Of a stretch of 33,160 bases of DNA, positions 22,717-30,744 are shown piece by piece. The stretch spans positions 1 to 33,160 of the forward strand of contig DBXG01000034.1 in NCBI GenBank assembly GCA_002309215.1, given 5' to 3'. A program made the position numbers and the translations under genes. Every line of letters starts with the position of its first letter. Within the stretch, counting starts at the first letter, position 1. Origin of the DNA: Alphaproteobacteria bacterium UBA1218. Its GTDB lineage: Bacteria > Pseudomonadota > Alphaproteobacteria > Rs-D84. Under the pieces are notes generated by a model, which saw only the letters and a list, made by a program, of their open reading frames with translations, did not search any database and was not told the DNA's origin.

Positions 22717-24261
22717 TTATTCTGCATCTTCGTCTTGTTTAATACCGTATGCTAATTCACGAGCCTTCATAACAATACGTTCTGCCAAACGAGAAGACAT
22801 ATTATCTTCGCCCAAGATTTCAACCAATTCATCAGATGCTAAATCCGCTAAATCAGACAAAGACTTAATATCGGCTTCGCCTAACTTCATAATGATTGGA
22901 CGTTTGATAAAGTCGAAATTCAACAAATCATCACTCATGCCCATTTTGTGACCATTATCAAAGTAATCTTGCTCTAATTTTGCCAGATAAGTTTTTGCAC
23001 GATTTTGCAATTCTGTCGCCAATTCAGGATTAAACCCTTCGATAGATTCCAATTCAGATTGTTCAACATATGCAATTTCTTCAATTGTTCTGAAACCTTC
23101 TGTGATTAATAGTTGCGCGATTGTGTCGTCAACATCCAACGCCTTGGTGAACAATTCTGTCTTTTCTTTGAATTCTTTTGCACGACGTTCTTGTTCTTCC
23201 GCCTCACTCATCACGTCGATATTCCAACCAGTCAACTGAGAAGCCAAGCGAACATTTTGACCACGACGACCAATTGCCAAGGATTGTTGATCTTCTGTCA
23301 CAACCACAGCCGCGGTATGCGTATCTTCATCAACGATAATCTTTGCAACTTTCGCAGGTTGCATTGCATTTACAATGAATACTGCAGGGTCTTCTGAATA
23401 CAAAATAACATCGATTTTTTCACCATGACATTCATTTATCACAGGTTGAATACGAGTCCCCTTGATACCAACCGTCATGCCGACTGCGTCAATAGACGGA
23501 TCCTGGGTTTCAACTGCGATTTTTGCGTGTGAACCAGGCGCACGAGATACAGATTTGATTTTGATAACGCCTTCGTATATTTCTGGCACTTCCTGGGTAA
23601 ACAATTTTTCCATAAACATTGGATGTGTTCTGGTCAAGAATATCTGTGGGCCAGAATTAGAACGAACAACGTCCATAATCAATGCGCGAACACGATCACC
23701 AACAGCCAAACGTTCACCAGGTATCAATTCTGTATTTTTAATATAACCTTCTGCTTTGCCATTGATATCGACAAATACACTGCCAAATTCAATACGTTTA
23801 ACAACGCCGTTCACAATATCACCAATATTGTCTTTGAATTCTTCAAATTGACGACCTTTTTCTGCATCACGAACACGTGCAGTCATAATCTGACGTGCAG
23901 TTTGGAAAGCCATACGACCAAATTCAGGTTCAGGCAACATATCTTCAACAACATCACCAACAGATGGATTGGACGCATATTTTTTAGCCTGGGCCACAGT
24001 CAACATTGTGTTTGGATCATAATCTTCGCCAACAGATTCAGGTGATTCTATGACGTCAAACAAACGCTTAACATGTATAGAACCATTTTTACGGTCTATG
24101 TTTGCCACAATATTGAATTCTTCCCCATATTTATGCTTTGCAATTTTAGCAATCGCTATTTCCAAAGATTCGATTACTGTTTCTTTGTCTATCATTTTTT
24201 CCTGGGCCAAAGAATCGATGGCTAACAACAAATCTTGACGTGGCATAGATTCAAAAGACAT
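22717..24261 (-). CDS. nusA: Transcription termination/antitermination factor NusA
   Basis: NusA binds RNA polymerase and nascent RNA and controls pausing, termination and antitermination. The 514-residue protein shows an N-terminal polymerase-binding domain (residues 1-130), an S1 domain (GDIVNGVVKRIEFGSVFVDINGKAEGYI), KH1 (RTHPMFMEKLFTQEVPEIYEGV..IKSVSRAPGSHAKIAV), KH2 (VVTEDQQSLAIGRRGQNVRLASQLTGWNIDV) and a C-terminal extension with two helix-hairpin-helix-like acidic repeats (ITEGFRTIEEIAYV, LGEADIKSLSDLADL), as usual in Proteobacteria. It heads a nusA-infB unit. rimP, which normally precedes nusA, is absent; a promoter and a GC-rich leader hairpin stand there instead. The ribosome binding site is AAGGAG. 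Confidence 0.96.
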   Translation of the reverse strand: MSFESMPRQDLLLAIDSLAQEKMIDKETVIESLEIAIAKIAKHKYGEEFNIVANIDRKNGSIHVKRLFDVIESPESVGEDYDPNTMLTVAQAKKYASNPSVGDVVEDMLPEPEFGRMAFQTARQIMTARVRDAEKGRQFEEFKDNIGDIVNGVVKRIEFGSVFVDINGKAEGYIKNTELIPGERLAVGDRVRALIMDVVRSNSGPQIFLTRTHPMFMEKLFTQEVPEIYEGVIKIKSVSRAPGSHAKIAVETQDPSIDAVGMTVGIKGTRIQPVINECHGEKIDVILYSEDPAVFIVNAMQPAKVAKIIVDEDTHTAAVVVTEDQQSLAIGRRGQNVRLASQLTGWNIDVMSEAEEQERRAKEFKEKTELFTKALDVDDTIAQLLITEGFRTIEEIAYVEQSELESIEGFNPELATELQNRAKTYLAKLEQDYFDNGHKMGMSDDLLNFDFIKRPIIMKLGEADIKSLSDLADLASDELVEILGEDNMSSRLAERIVMKARELAYGIKQDEDAE

Positions 24262-24310
24262 TTTTATTCTCCTTGCTATTTTGTGTCATACTTTTGTTTC
24301 TTTACTGAAA

Positions 24311-24332
24311 GAGCGGGGTTTTGCAACCCCGC
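24311..24332 (-). promoter_or_regulatory. GC-rich hairpin in the nusA leader
   Basis: A perfect 8-bp stem, GCGGGGTT/AACCCCGC, with a 4-base loop lies in the leader of about 95 bases. A second, AT-rich palindrome (CTTAAAA/TTTTAAG, about 24336-24354) lies upstream of it in the transcript. The GC hairpin has no T tract after it on the nusA strand, so it is not a simple terminator. It could pause polymerase, bind a regulator or stabilise the mRNA. Confidence 0.45.
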
Positions 24333-24362
24333 CCTTAAAACTTATTTTTTAAGAACATCGTT

Positions 24363-24391
24363 ATTATGTGCCACGAATCGCCAAAAATCAA
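24363..24391 (-). promoter_or_regulatory. nusA-infB promoter
   Basis: On the minus strand TTGATT (24386-24391) and CATAAT (24363-24368) are 17 bases apart, giving a start near 24356. Confidence 0.7.
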
Positions 24392-24446
24392 GAAAAAAAT
24401 TAGTATTTTTAACATACAATCATTATTTGCTTTGTATTATTGTCGC

Positions 24447-24475
24447 TTGACGGTTGGGGTTTTGGGTTTTATACT
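24447..24475 (+). promoter_or_regulatory. lptF operon promoter, leaderless start predicted
   Basis: TTGACG (24447-24452) and TATACT (24470-24475) are 17 bases apart. Counting seven bases from the -10 puts +1 at 24482, exactly the A of the lptF ATG, so the operon mRNA appears leaderless. Confidence 0.7.
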
Positions 24476-24481
24476 TGCAGT

Positions 24482-25543
24482 ATGAAAATTATAAACCGGT
24501 ATTTTAGACGTCAATTGCTAGGAATTTTTGTAATGTTATTGCTGATTCTGACGGGTTTGGCGTGGATGATGCAAATTATGTCCATGATGAAATTCCTGAT
24601 AAATTATGGCGTAAAGTTTTCGAGTTTTGTTTATTTAACATCTTTAATGATTCCATTTATTGTATCTATTATTGTTCCGTTTGTGACTTTTATCGCAACA
24701 ATATTTATTTACAATAAAATGATTTCTGAAAACGAAATTACAGTTATGGCTGCGTCTGGTCTGTCACCTTGGCAGTTGGGAAAGCCCGCAATAAAACTGG
24801 CATTAATCATAACGATTTTGCATTTTATTTTGAGTGTTTGGATTGTGCCATCCAGTCAAACAATGTTTTATAATACCCAATGGAACTTGCGATATGGCTT
24901 GGCACACTTGAAATTGCAGGAATCGGCCTTTACAAAAATGGCACCAGGATTGGTTGTTTATGTAGACAGCGTTTCAGGTCAAGATTTAAGTCAAGTTATG
25001 TTGTCGGACATGCGTGATACAAATAATCAAATGCTGATTTTTGCAGAACGTGGAAAACTGGTTTCCACAATACATGGTTTATCTATTGTGACGGATAACG
25101 GCTCGCTACAAATGTATGGTAAAAACGGCTTTTCAACAGGGACGTTTGATAGTTTTGATATGGACTTGAACTTGTCTGATAGCGATACCGATGCTTCGTT
25201 TCGTGTTCGCAGGATACCTACTTGGAACTTGTTGAATGCTCTTATGAATCAAGATGATTCTAGAAAACATAAAAAAACACTGGTTGAATTGTGCACAAGG
25301 TTTATCAATCCGTTTATGAATTTAATTTTGGCAATTGTATGCGTTTTGATTTTGTTAAAATCTTCGTTGCTTCGTCGTCGTGCCAGTTTTGCACCTGTGA
25401 TGGCGGTATTATCTATGGCTGGCATTATGGCTGCATATATGTCTGTATCAAATATGGTTGCCAGTATAACTGATTTTCTGCTGGTCGCATTTGGTACGTT
25501 TGTGTTATTGATTGTTTTAATTGGTTTGCTGATAAAAAAATGA
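24482..25543 (+). CDS. lptF: LPS export ABC transporter permease LptF/LptG
   Basis: LptF and LptG form the membrane part of the LptB2FG transporter that pulls LPS from the inner membrane. I start at ATG 24482 (MKIINRYFRRQLLGIF), the typical family start; an upstream TTG lies in the promoter. The 353-residue protein has three N-terminal membrane helices (about 13-120), the coupling segment NEITVMAASGLSPWQL, a periplasmic beta-jellyroll domain (about 130-265), and three C-terminal helices. Naming it lptF and not lptG rests on position before lptD and on general similarity; the two are close. Only one permease is here, so its partner must be elsewhere. The stop overlaps the lptD start by four bases (ATGA). 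Confidence 0.87.
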   Translation: MKIINRYFRRQLLGIFVMLLLILTGLAWMMQIMSMMKFLINYGVKFSSFVYLTSLMIPFIVSIIVPFVTFIATIFIYNKMISENEITVMAASGLSPWQLGKPAIKLALIITILHFILSVWIVPSSQTMFYNTQWNLRYGLAHLKLQESAFTKMAPGLVVYVDSVSGQDLSQVMLSDMRDTNNQMLIFAERGKLVSTIHGLSIVTDNGSLQMYGKNGFSTGTFDSFDMDLNLSDSDTDASFRVRRIPTWNLLNALMNQDDSRKHKKTLVELCTRFINPFMNLILAIVCVLILLKSSLLRRRASFAPVMAVLSMAGIMAAYMSVSNMVASITDFLLVAFGTFVLLIVLIGLLIKK

Positions 25544-27591
25544 GATTTTTAACAACATCTTTGTTTGGATTATTTGTTGCCACCAATGCGATGGCACTGG
25601 GGCTTAATCTTGATGAACCAAAAACAATCAAATCAGAAAAAATTGAATATAACGCAAAATCGGCAAAAATAGAAACTTCTGGAAAGACAGAAATAGTTAA
25701 TCAATCAGGTCAGGTTGTTAAATTAAACCAGGGTACCATATCAAAGAAAGAAGATGCTATGTCTGCCCAAGACATAGAATTATGGTTGGGTAAAAACGTA
25801 TATATTCGCGCAGAAGAAATAACTAAAAAAACAGACGAAACCATTGCAGAACATGCGATATTTACCGCGTGCGATAAATGCGATTCTTTTGGTAATGCAT
25901 GGGAAATATCCAGTATTGAAGCTATTCACAATAAATCCGACAAGATGCTTTATTTCCACAATGCTGTATTTTGGGTTTATAATGATACTATACCATTATT
26001 TTGGCTGCCATATTATGCAATGCCAGATCCATCTGTAAAATATAAAACAGGCTTTCTGATGCCAAGTTTTAGTTCAACAAACAGTATGGGAACCCAGATA
26101 AACATACCTGCATACATCAATATTTCAGACAGACATGACTTGACGCCTGTGTTTTCGATACTAACAAAAGAAAAACCATTATATCAGTTGGAACATCGCT
26201 TGAATCTTGACCGCGCAGAATTCAGAACAAATGGTGCATATACACATAACAAAGAAGGTCAAAACCGTTGGTATGTGCAAAATAATGATAGAATAGAATT
26301 GGGTGAAAATGCTCGCGCATTTATTTATATACACAGGTCTTCTGATGAAACATTTTTGCAAAAGTATGGATTTTATGATGCGCAACCATACTTGGATTCT
26401 GGCGCAAAACTTGAATTATTCGGCAAAACAAGTTATGCCGTAGCAGACACACACATATTCCAAGAATTACGTGAAAAATCTGCACTTGGAAATATATTGC
26501 CTGGCGATATTTTACCAAACATTCGTGGCGTATATCAAACTAACCCTTTGTTTGAAGAAACGTATATGAAGTTTACAGGCGACGTTTTAAGTGTTTATGG
26601 TGATAAAAGTTCCAGTCAACGTCTTATTGGCGAAGGCCGTATTATTTCACCTTGGACTTTGTGGGGCGGAAACAGATTAACGCTAAGCGCTGCTTCACGA
26701 TACGACATTTATAATTTCGAAGATACTGCGGTTTATGCACCAGGATATCCGAATAATAAAAATAAATCTTTTTCTGGTACGAAGACACGTTTTCTGCCGA
26801 ATGGGTATCTAGAGTGGGATTTACCGTTTTTCAGCGTAAAAAATGATTGGACATATATTATTGAACCACGTGCCAGATTAACAATCATGGAACATACTGA
26901 CAACAAAGCATTTTTTGCTTATACAAACGATTCTGCGGGACGTTTTTTGGCTGATACAACAATGTTTTCTAACAACAGATATGCCGGATATGATGTTTGG
27001 GAAAACGGCAATTTTGCAGATTATGGAATTCAATGGTTTGGTTTTAATAAAAGAAATAATATTGAAGTTTTTGCAGGTCAAACTTACGATTTCAGAAAAC
27101 ATAATCAAGATAAAGCGGACTTTTATGAAAATGGTTTCAGAAATGGATTTTCTGATTATGTTGGACGCATTTCATACAGTCATGATAATAATATTCAATT
27201 ATCAACACGTTTCCGCCTTGATAAACAAGATGCATCTTTACACCACATGGAAAACTCTGCATATTTAAGGTATAAACGTAATTACATATCATTGGGACAT
27301 ATTTGGGATTCCAGCCCTATTGATAATTATTCAACAAAAAACGAAGATACTAATGAATTACGAACAGGGGCTGGTTTACAATTGACTGGTCGATTGAGTG
27401 TCAAAGGTTATGCGATTTTCAACCTGTATGAACATATAATTCAACAACATTCTGGCGGAATATATTATGATCATCCTTGTTATTACTTGTCTTTGGAATA
27501 CAAACGTGATAATGCAGTCAGAAAAGATTATGTCGGTGGCACAACATTCCAATTCAAATTCGGTATCAGTATTGAAGGGAAACATTATTAA
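25540..27591 (+). CDS. lptD: LPS-assembly protein LptD
   Basis: LptD is the outer-membrane barrel that, with LptE, inserts LPS into the outer leaflet. The 683-residue protein has a signal peptide (MRFLTTSLFGLFVATNAMA), an OstA/LptA-like jellyroll (about 30-120: KSEKIEYNAKSAKIETSGKTEIV), then the transition HNAVFWVYNDTIPLFWLPYYAMPDPSVKYKTGFLMPSF, a clear LptD signature, and a long C-terminal barrel. A Cys pair, CDKC, lies near residue 110-113; E. coli LptD uses N-terminal to barrel disulfides, but few barrel cysteines are evident here. It ends HY after EGK, so the usual final aromatic is Tyr. It is shorter than E. coli LptD (784) but normal for Alphaproteobacteria. It sits between lptF and a surA-like gene. 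Confidence 0.92.
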   Translation: MRFLTTSLFGLFVATNAMALGLNLDEPKTIKSEKIEYNAKSAKIETSGKTEIVNQSGQVVKLNQGTISKKEDAMSAQDIELWLGKNVYIRAEEITKKTDETIAEHAIFTACDKCDSFGNAWEISSIEAIHNKSDKMLYFHNAVFWVYNDTIPLFWLPYYAMPDPSVKYKTGFLMPSFSSTNSMGTQINIPAYINISDRHDLTPVFSILTKEKPLYQLEHRLNLDRAEFRTNGAYTHNKEGQNRWYVQNNDRIELGENARAFIYIHRSSDETFLQKYGFYDAQPYLDSGAKLELFGKTSYAVADTHIFQELREKSALGNILPGDILPNIRGVYQTNPLFEETYMKFTGDVLSVYGDKSSSQRLIGEGRIISPWTLWGGNRLTLSAASRYDIYNFEDTAVYAPGYPNNKNKSFSGTKTRFLPNGYLEWDLPFFSVKNDWTYIIEPRARLTIMEHTDNKAFFAYTNDSAGRFLADTTMFSNNRYAGYDVWENGNFADYGIQWFGFNKRNNIEVFAGQTYDFRKHNQDKADFYENGFRNGFSDYVGRISYSHDNNIQLSTRFRLDKQDASLHHMENSAYLRYKRNYISLGHIWDSSPIDNYSTKNEDTNELRTGAGLQLTGRLSVKGYAIFNLYEHIIQQHSGGIYYDHPCYYLSLEYKRDNAVRKDYVGGTTFQFKFGISIEGKHY

Positions 27592-27602
27592 AGGGAAATA
27601 TC

Positions 27603-28427
27603 ATGAATAAAATATTTGCTATGTTGGCGTTTTTACCGTTATTTGTTGGTGTTGCAAATGGTGCAACCGTTGTTGCAACTGTGGACGGTAATCCAATAAC
27701 AGATACAGATATAACTGCACGTGTTGCTTTGATGGCAAAGCAAGGCCGAACATCTGCAACAAATCGTCGTCAGGCATTACAAAATATTATTGATGATTAT
27801 ATAAAATTAAACTACGCAAATAATTTCGGTGTACGCCCAACTAATGATGATGCAGACAAAGAATTAAAGCGTATGAATTTGGGTGATATGGACGATACTA
27901 TGCGTTCTGTTGCCAGATTGGCTGTGCGTTCAGATATCGCATGGCAAGTTATAATGGCACGAACAATTATGCCAACCGTCGATGTTTCTGATTCTGACAT
28001 TGCGTCTGAAAAATCAGATTTGATTCGCGAACGTGGATTGCCAATTGAAATAACTATGATTCGTTTGATTGATATTCCAAATGAAACCGCAAAAAAATTA
28101 AGCAAACCTAAAAATTGTGATTCAGCAGTAAAAATCGCCGAAGATTTGGGTGGATATCCACAAAAAATAACGGCTTTGCAATATGAACTGTCAGACGATA
28201 TGCGTCAAAGAATTGCGGATTTGCCAATTTTAACTTGGTCACCCGTTGTCGATAACTCTGTTGTCTTGGTATGCAAAGAATCTAAAACCAAAGAATACAA
28301 AGATATTGACGACATAATAAAACAAAACGCGATGTTCAGAAAAGCGTCCCAAATTGCGGACCAAAATCTTAAACAACTGCGTCGCAAAGCGGTCATAATC
28401 GTAAATGATGACAGATATAAACTATGA
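27603..28427 (+). CDS. SurA-like periplasmic chaperone without an evident PPIase domain
   Basis: The 274-residue protein has a signal peptide (MNKIFAMLAFLPLFVGVANG) and a SurA N-terminal domain: VVATVDGNPITDTDITARVALM, RRQALQNIIDDYIKLNYANNFGVRPTNDDADKELK. The following region (about 140-250) contains VSDSDIASEK and ITMIRLIDIP in parvulin-like positions, but it lacks the usual parvulin core (A..H.L...E.AE and GDLGW signatures), so it is probably degenerate and without prolyl isomerase activity. In E. coli the N- and C-terminal parts of SurA alone are enough for chaperone work on outer-membrane proteins, among them LptD. Its place 11 bases after lptD, with ribosome binding site AAAGGG, supports that role. 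Its stop overlaps the rlmN start by four bases. Confidence 0.8.
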   Translation: MNKIFAMLAFLPLFVGVANGATVVATVDGNPITDTDITARVALMAKQGRTSATNRRQALQNIIDDYIKLNYANNFGVRPTNDDADKELKRMNLGDMDDTMRSVARLAVRSDIAWQVIMARTIMPTVDVSDSDIASEKSDLIRERGLPIEITMIRLIDIPNETAKKLSKPKNCDSAVKIAEDLGGYPQKITALQYELSDDMRQRIADLPILTWSPVVDNSVVLVCKESKTKEYKDIDDIIKQNAMFRKASQIADQNLKQLRRKAVIIVNDDRYKL

Positions 28428-29518
28428 AAAAAATACTCTTTGATTTAACAGATAGTGAATTGGAACAATTCGTCACAGATATGGGATTGCCACGATTTCG
28501 CGCAAAACAAATTCGCGAATGGCTAAATCGCGGCGCACCAAACTTTTCAGTAATGAAAAACTTGCCCACAGAATTACGTGAAAAATTGGATAGTGTGGCG
28601 AAAACTTTGCCTGTGAAGATTGTTCAGAAATTGGAAAGCAATGATAATCAGACTACTAAATTTTTACTAGAATTAAACGATTGTGAACAAATTGAATGTG
28701 TTTTGATGCGAACGACATACGGCAACAGCGTCTGCGTCAGTTCCCAAGCAGGCTGTGCTATGGGTTGTAAGTTTTGTGCCAGCACTTTGCTCGGGCTGAA
28801 GCGCAATTTGACTGTCAACGAAATGTTTGCCCAGGTTTTAATCGCCCAATGGGAATTGCGTGGCGATAAATTGAAAGACACGCATCCAAACGGGGATGCA
28901 AATAATAACGATGTCTCACATATTGTTGTTATGGGAACTGGCGAACCTTTGCAAAATACAGAAAACGTGATTGGATTTCTGGAACGCGCAAATAAGGATT
29001 TAAATATATCTTGGCGCCGAATCACAGTATCAACCTGTGGCATTGTTCCGGGTATAGACGCGTTAAACACATGTGGGCGACCAATCAACCTGGCTATATC
29101 TTTACACGCACCAGACGACGATTTACGCGCGCAAATAATGCCCATTAATAATCGGTACAAGATACAAGAAGTATTGGACGCTGCATTTAAGTTTTCAGAG
29201 ACACATAATCGCCAATTGATGATTGAATATATATTATTAGGCAAAAAGAACGAACATGGCGAAATAGAATTGTTTAATTCAACACCAGAACACGCAGAAA
29301 AGTTGTCAGATTTAATGCACGGGCATAATGTTATGGTGAATTTAATTCCATGGAACGCGGTTGATGAACGCGATTTTGCATCTATTTCAGGCAACGCCGT
29401 CCACAGATTCCAAGATATTTTGATAAAAAACGGGATTCATACCCGTATCAGACGCGAACGCGGTGCAGATATTGGCTCTGCTTGCGGACAATTACGCTTG
29501 AAAAGCGCAAGAAAATGA
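28424..29518 (+). CDS. rlmN: Dual-specificity 23S rRNA/tRNA adenine-C2 methyltransferase
   Basis: RlmN is a radical-SAM enzyme that methylates C2 of A2503 in 23S rRNA and A37 in some tRNAs. The 364-residue protein holds the iron-sulfur cluster motif C111-x3-C115-x2-C118 (CAMGCKFC). It also has the two mechanistic cysteines: about Cys104 (SVCVSS) and Cys354 in GSACGQL, which carries the methyl group. Other family blocks are PRFRAKQIREWL, GTGEPLQN, RITVSTCGIVPGI, LAISLHAPDD, IEYILL and NLIPWNAV. Length is normal. It is the last gene of the lptF-lptD-surA operon, an odd functional mix that may reflect simple compaction; a terminator follows. Confidence 0.96.
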   Translation: MKKILFDLTDSELEQFVTDMGLPRFRAKQIREWLNRGAPNFSVMKNLPTELREKLDSVAKTLPVKIVQKLESNDNQTTKFLLELNDCEQIECVLMRTTYGNSVCVSSQAGCAMGCKFCASTLLGLKRNLTVNEMFAQVLIAQWELRGDKLKDTHPNGDANNNDVSHIVVMGTGEPLQNTENVIGFLERANKDLNISWRRITVSTCGIVPGIDALNTCGRPINLAISLHAPDDDLRAQIMPINNRYKIQEVLDAAFKFSETHNRQLMIEYILLGKKNEHGEIELFNSTPEHAEKLSDLMHGHNVMVNLIPWNAVDERDFASISGNAVHRFQDILIKNGIHTRIRRERGADIGSACGQLRLKSARK

Positions 29519-29555
29519 TTTGTCGTTCTCGTCTAAACATCACATGCAAAAATTA

Positions 29556-29575
29556 AAACCGGCATTCGCCGGCTT
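29556..29575. terminator. Bidirectional terminator after rlmN
   Basis: CCGGC (29559-29563) pairs with GCCGG (29568-29572) around ATTC, extended by A-T pairs past a mismatch. T tracts follow on both strands (AAATTTTT on plus, TTTTAATTTTT on minus), so it can end both rlmN and the convergent GIY-YIG gene. Confidence 0.75.
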
Positions 29576-29589
29576 AAATTTTTGGTACG

Positions 29590-29829
29590 TTAAAAATGTT
29601 TTTTTATAAATTCACGCCCACATTGAGATTTTAGATATGTTTCAAAATCTTTGGCTTTTTGTTCATTATCAATAGCAAAATAATCTTTTATGCGCCATGG
29701 ACGATATTTATCAGTATGTCCAAAATGTTCATAATTATGTTGCTTTATGCGACGTTTCAAATCATCGGTATATCCAATGTAAAAATTATCTGGCGAACTT
29801 ATACTCTGCAAAATATATACGTAATACAT
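29590..29829 (-). CDS. Small GIY-YIG nuclease-domain protein
   Basis: The 79-residue protein is a single GIY-YIG domain. It starts MYYVYILQS (the YVY block that replaces GIY), then FYIGYTDDLKRRIKQHN (the YIG block with the catalytic Arg region), and ends with FETYLKSQCGREFIKKHF, typical of the UPF0213/URI group. I start at ATG 29829 because family members open with this motif. The frame stays open upstream, but that extension would run through a palindromic repeat and the tRNA gene, so it is not coding. The ribosome binding site is weak. Function of these free-standing domains is mostly unknown. Its location right behind a tRNA and a palindromic repeat is noteworthy. Confidence 0.82.
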   Translation of the reverse strand: MYYVYILQSISSPDNFYIGYTDDLKRRIKQHNYEHFGHTDKYRPWRIKDYFAIDNEQKAKDFETYLKSQCGREFIKKHF

Positions 29830-29838
29830 AATTTTTTG

Positions 29839-29948
29839 TCCGTCTACGTTCGTTTCACTCACTCCGTCGCGACATCCGTTTCGCGTGATTAAAATCACAT
29901 CGCTCCGCCCGATTATACTAATCGCGACGGAGCGAAGCGAAGACGGAT
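29839..29948. repeat. Large palindromic repeat between tRNA-Val and the GIY-YIG gene
   Basis: Two copies of the interspersed GC-rich repeat face each other: 29921-29948 on the plus strand (starting ATCGCGACGG, ending GACGGAT) and about 29839-29873 on the minus strand (TCGCGACGGAG..., ending GACGGAC). Between them lies a small GTGATT/AATCAC hairpin (29885-29896). The right-hand copy ends on the base that encodes the A of the tRNA CCA end. The whole could fold into a long hairpin and end the tRNA transcript. Confidence 0.7.
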
Positions 29949-30024
29949 GGTGGATGTTAAGAGACTCGAACTCCTGACCCTCTGCGTGTAAAGCAGATGC
30001 TCTAGCCAACTGAGCTAAACATCC
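29948..30024 (-). tRNA. tRNA-Val (anticodon UAC)
   Basis: A full cloverleaf of 77 bases can be folded on the minus strand: acceptor GGATGTT/AACATCC, D arm GCTC/GAGC, anticodon stem TCTGC/GCAGA with loop TTTACAC (anticodon TAC, reading GUN valine codons), T arm AGGAG/CTCTT with loop TTCGAGT. Discriminator A and the CCA end are encoded. A GC-rich repeat abuts the 3' end. It may be read from its own promoter or as the end of the pnp-ybaB unit. Confidence 0.93.
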
Positions 30025-30073
30025 ATAAAGCGATAACTATGTTATCTTATTTTTTTCAATTGTCCAGTATTTT

Positions 30074-30370
30074 TTATTCTGCTGATGCACCACCTGTGAT
30101 TTCGGACATCACTTTGTCAATCAAAACATCGGCTTTGGACTTGGCATCTTTGTATGCGTCTTTAACCAATTCTGAAACTTTTGCAGAACCAAAAGCCAAT
30201 ATTTCATCACTAACAACCACAGATACAATATCGTATTTACCTGTCATATCAACAACAACAGCACCGTTTCCGGACACACCTTTGACATGCATGGTGGATA
30301 AAGAATCTTGGGCTGCAGATATTTTTGTTTGCAAAGACTGCGCCTGGGCCATCAGTGATTCTATATCCAT
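30074..30370 (-). CDS. ybaB: YbaB/EbfC family DNA-binding protein
   Basis: YbaB/EbfC proteins are small dimeric nucleoid-associated proteins. The 98-residue product matches: an N-terminal helix (MDIESLMAQAQSLQTKISAAQDSL), the central strands TMHVKGVSGNGAVVVDMTGKYDIVSVVVSDEIL with the family's V.G...G.V.V....G pattern, and a C-terminal helix (VSELVKDAYKDAKSKADVLID). In many bacteria ybaB follows dnaX directly; here dnaX is some 15 kb away and ybaB closes the pnp unit. It starts one base after the stop of the gene before it, with GGGGAAAA as ribosome binding site. Confidence 0.9.
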   Translation of the reverse strand: MDIESLMAQAQSLQTKISAAQDSLSTMHVKGVSGNGAVVVDMTGKYDIVSVVVSDEILAFGSAKVSELVKDAYKDAKSKADVLIDKVMSEITGGASAE

Positions 30371-30371
30371 T

Positions 30372-30728
30372 TTATTTTCCCCTGATTAACAACATCTGAA
30401 GCGCTTTTGCCGGGATGTTAGTATTTCTAGCATAAGGCTCTGGCAAAAGTAAAATTGGAATTATTTTTTCATTTGCTTCATCCACAGCGTTCTGTTCAGA
30501 AAAAGAACCAGTGGTCGAGGAAAAAATTGGTTGCAACATTTTATTTCCGGACTCATTCAAACGATACGTATACAAACAAAAGTGATATTTACCATCGTTT
30601 TTCTTTATATCAACACGCGAAACAAAATCCTTTTCCAATTTTGCACGATATTTCTGGATATGCTCAACCGGGCAACCTAAATAGGCTGCCCAATCTGTAT
30701 CTTTCCAATTCAATCTGTTATCTTTCAT
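30372..30728 (-). CDS. Conserved-looking small protein, function unknown
   Basis: The 118-residue product is probably cytoplasmic: there is no signal or membrane segment. It begins LNWKDTDWAAYLGCPVEHIQKYRAKLEKDF, which could form a small helical or helix-turn-helix-like unit; a middle part, SRVDIKKNDGKYHFCLYTYRLNES, looks beta-rich; and the C-terminus is hydrophobic and helical. I recognise no family. It lies 16 bases after pnp and 1 base before ybaB, so it is firmly in that operon; a nucleic-acid role would fit the neighbours but is only a guess. Confidence 0.7.
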   Translation of the reverse strand: MKDNRLNWKDTDWAAYLGCPVEHIQKYRAKLEKDFVSRVDIKKNDGKYHFCLYTYRLNESGNKMLQPIFSSTTGSFSEQNAVDEANEKIIPILLLPEPYARNTNIPAKALQMLLIRGK

Positions 30729-30744
30729 TTAAACAAACCTTGAA

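Noticed and set aside
24311..24332. GC-rich hairpin as a terminator
   Set aside because: No plus-strand gene lies upstream, and on the minus strand it sits between promoter and nusA without a T tract, so a leader element is more likely.
28648..29394. 248-codon minus-strand ORF
   Set aside because: Antisense to rlmN, whose catalytic motifs are intact.
29830..30009. N-terminal extension of the GIY-YIG protein
   Set aside because: The open frame runs through a palindromic repeat and the tRNA-Val gene; the domain begins exactly at MYYVYI.
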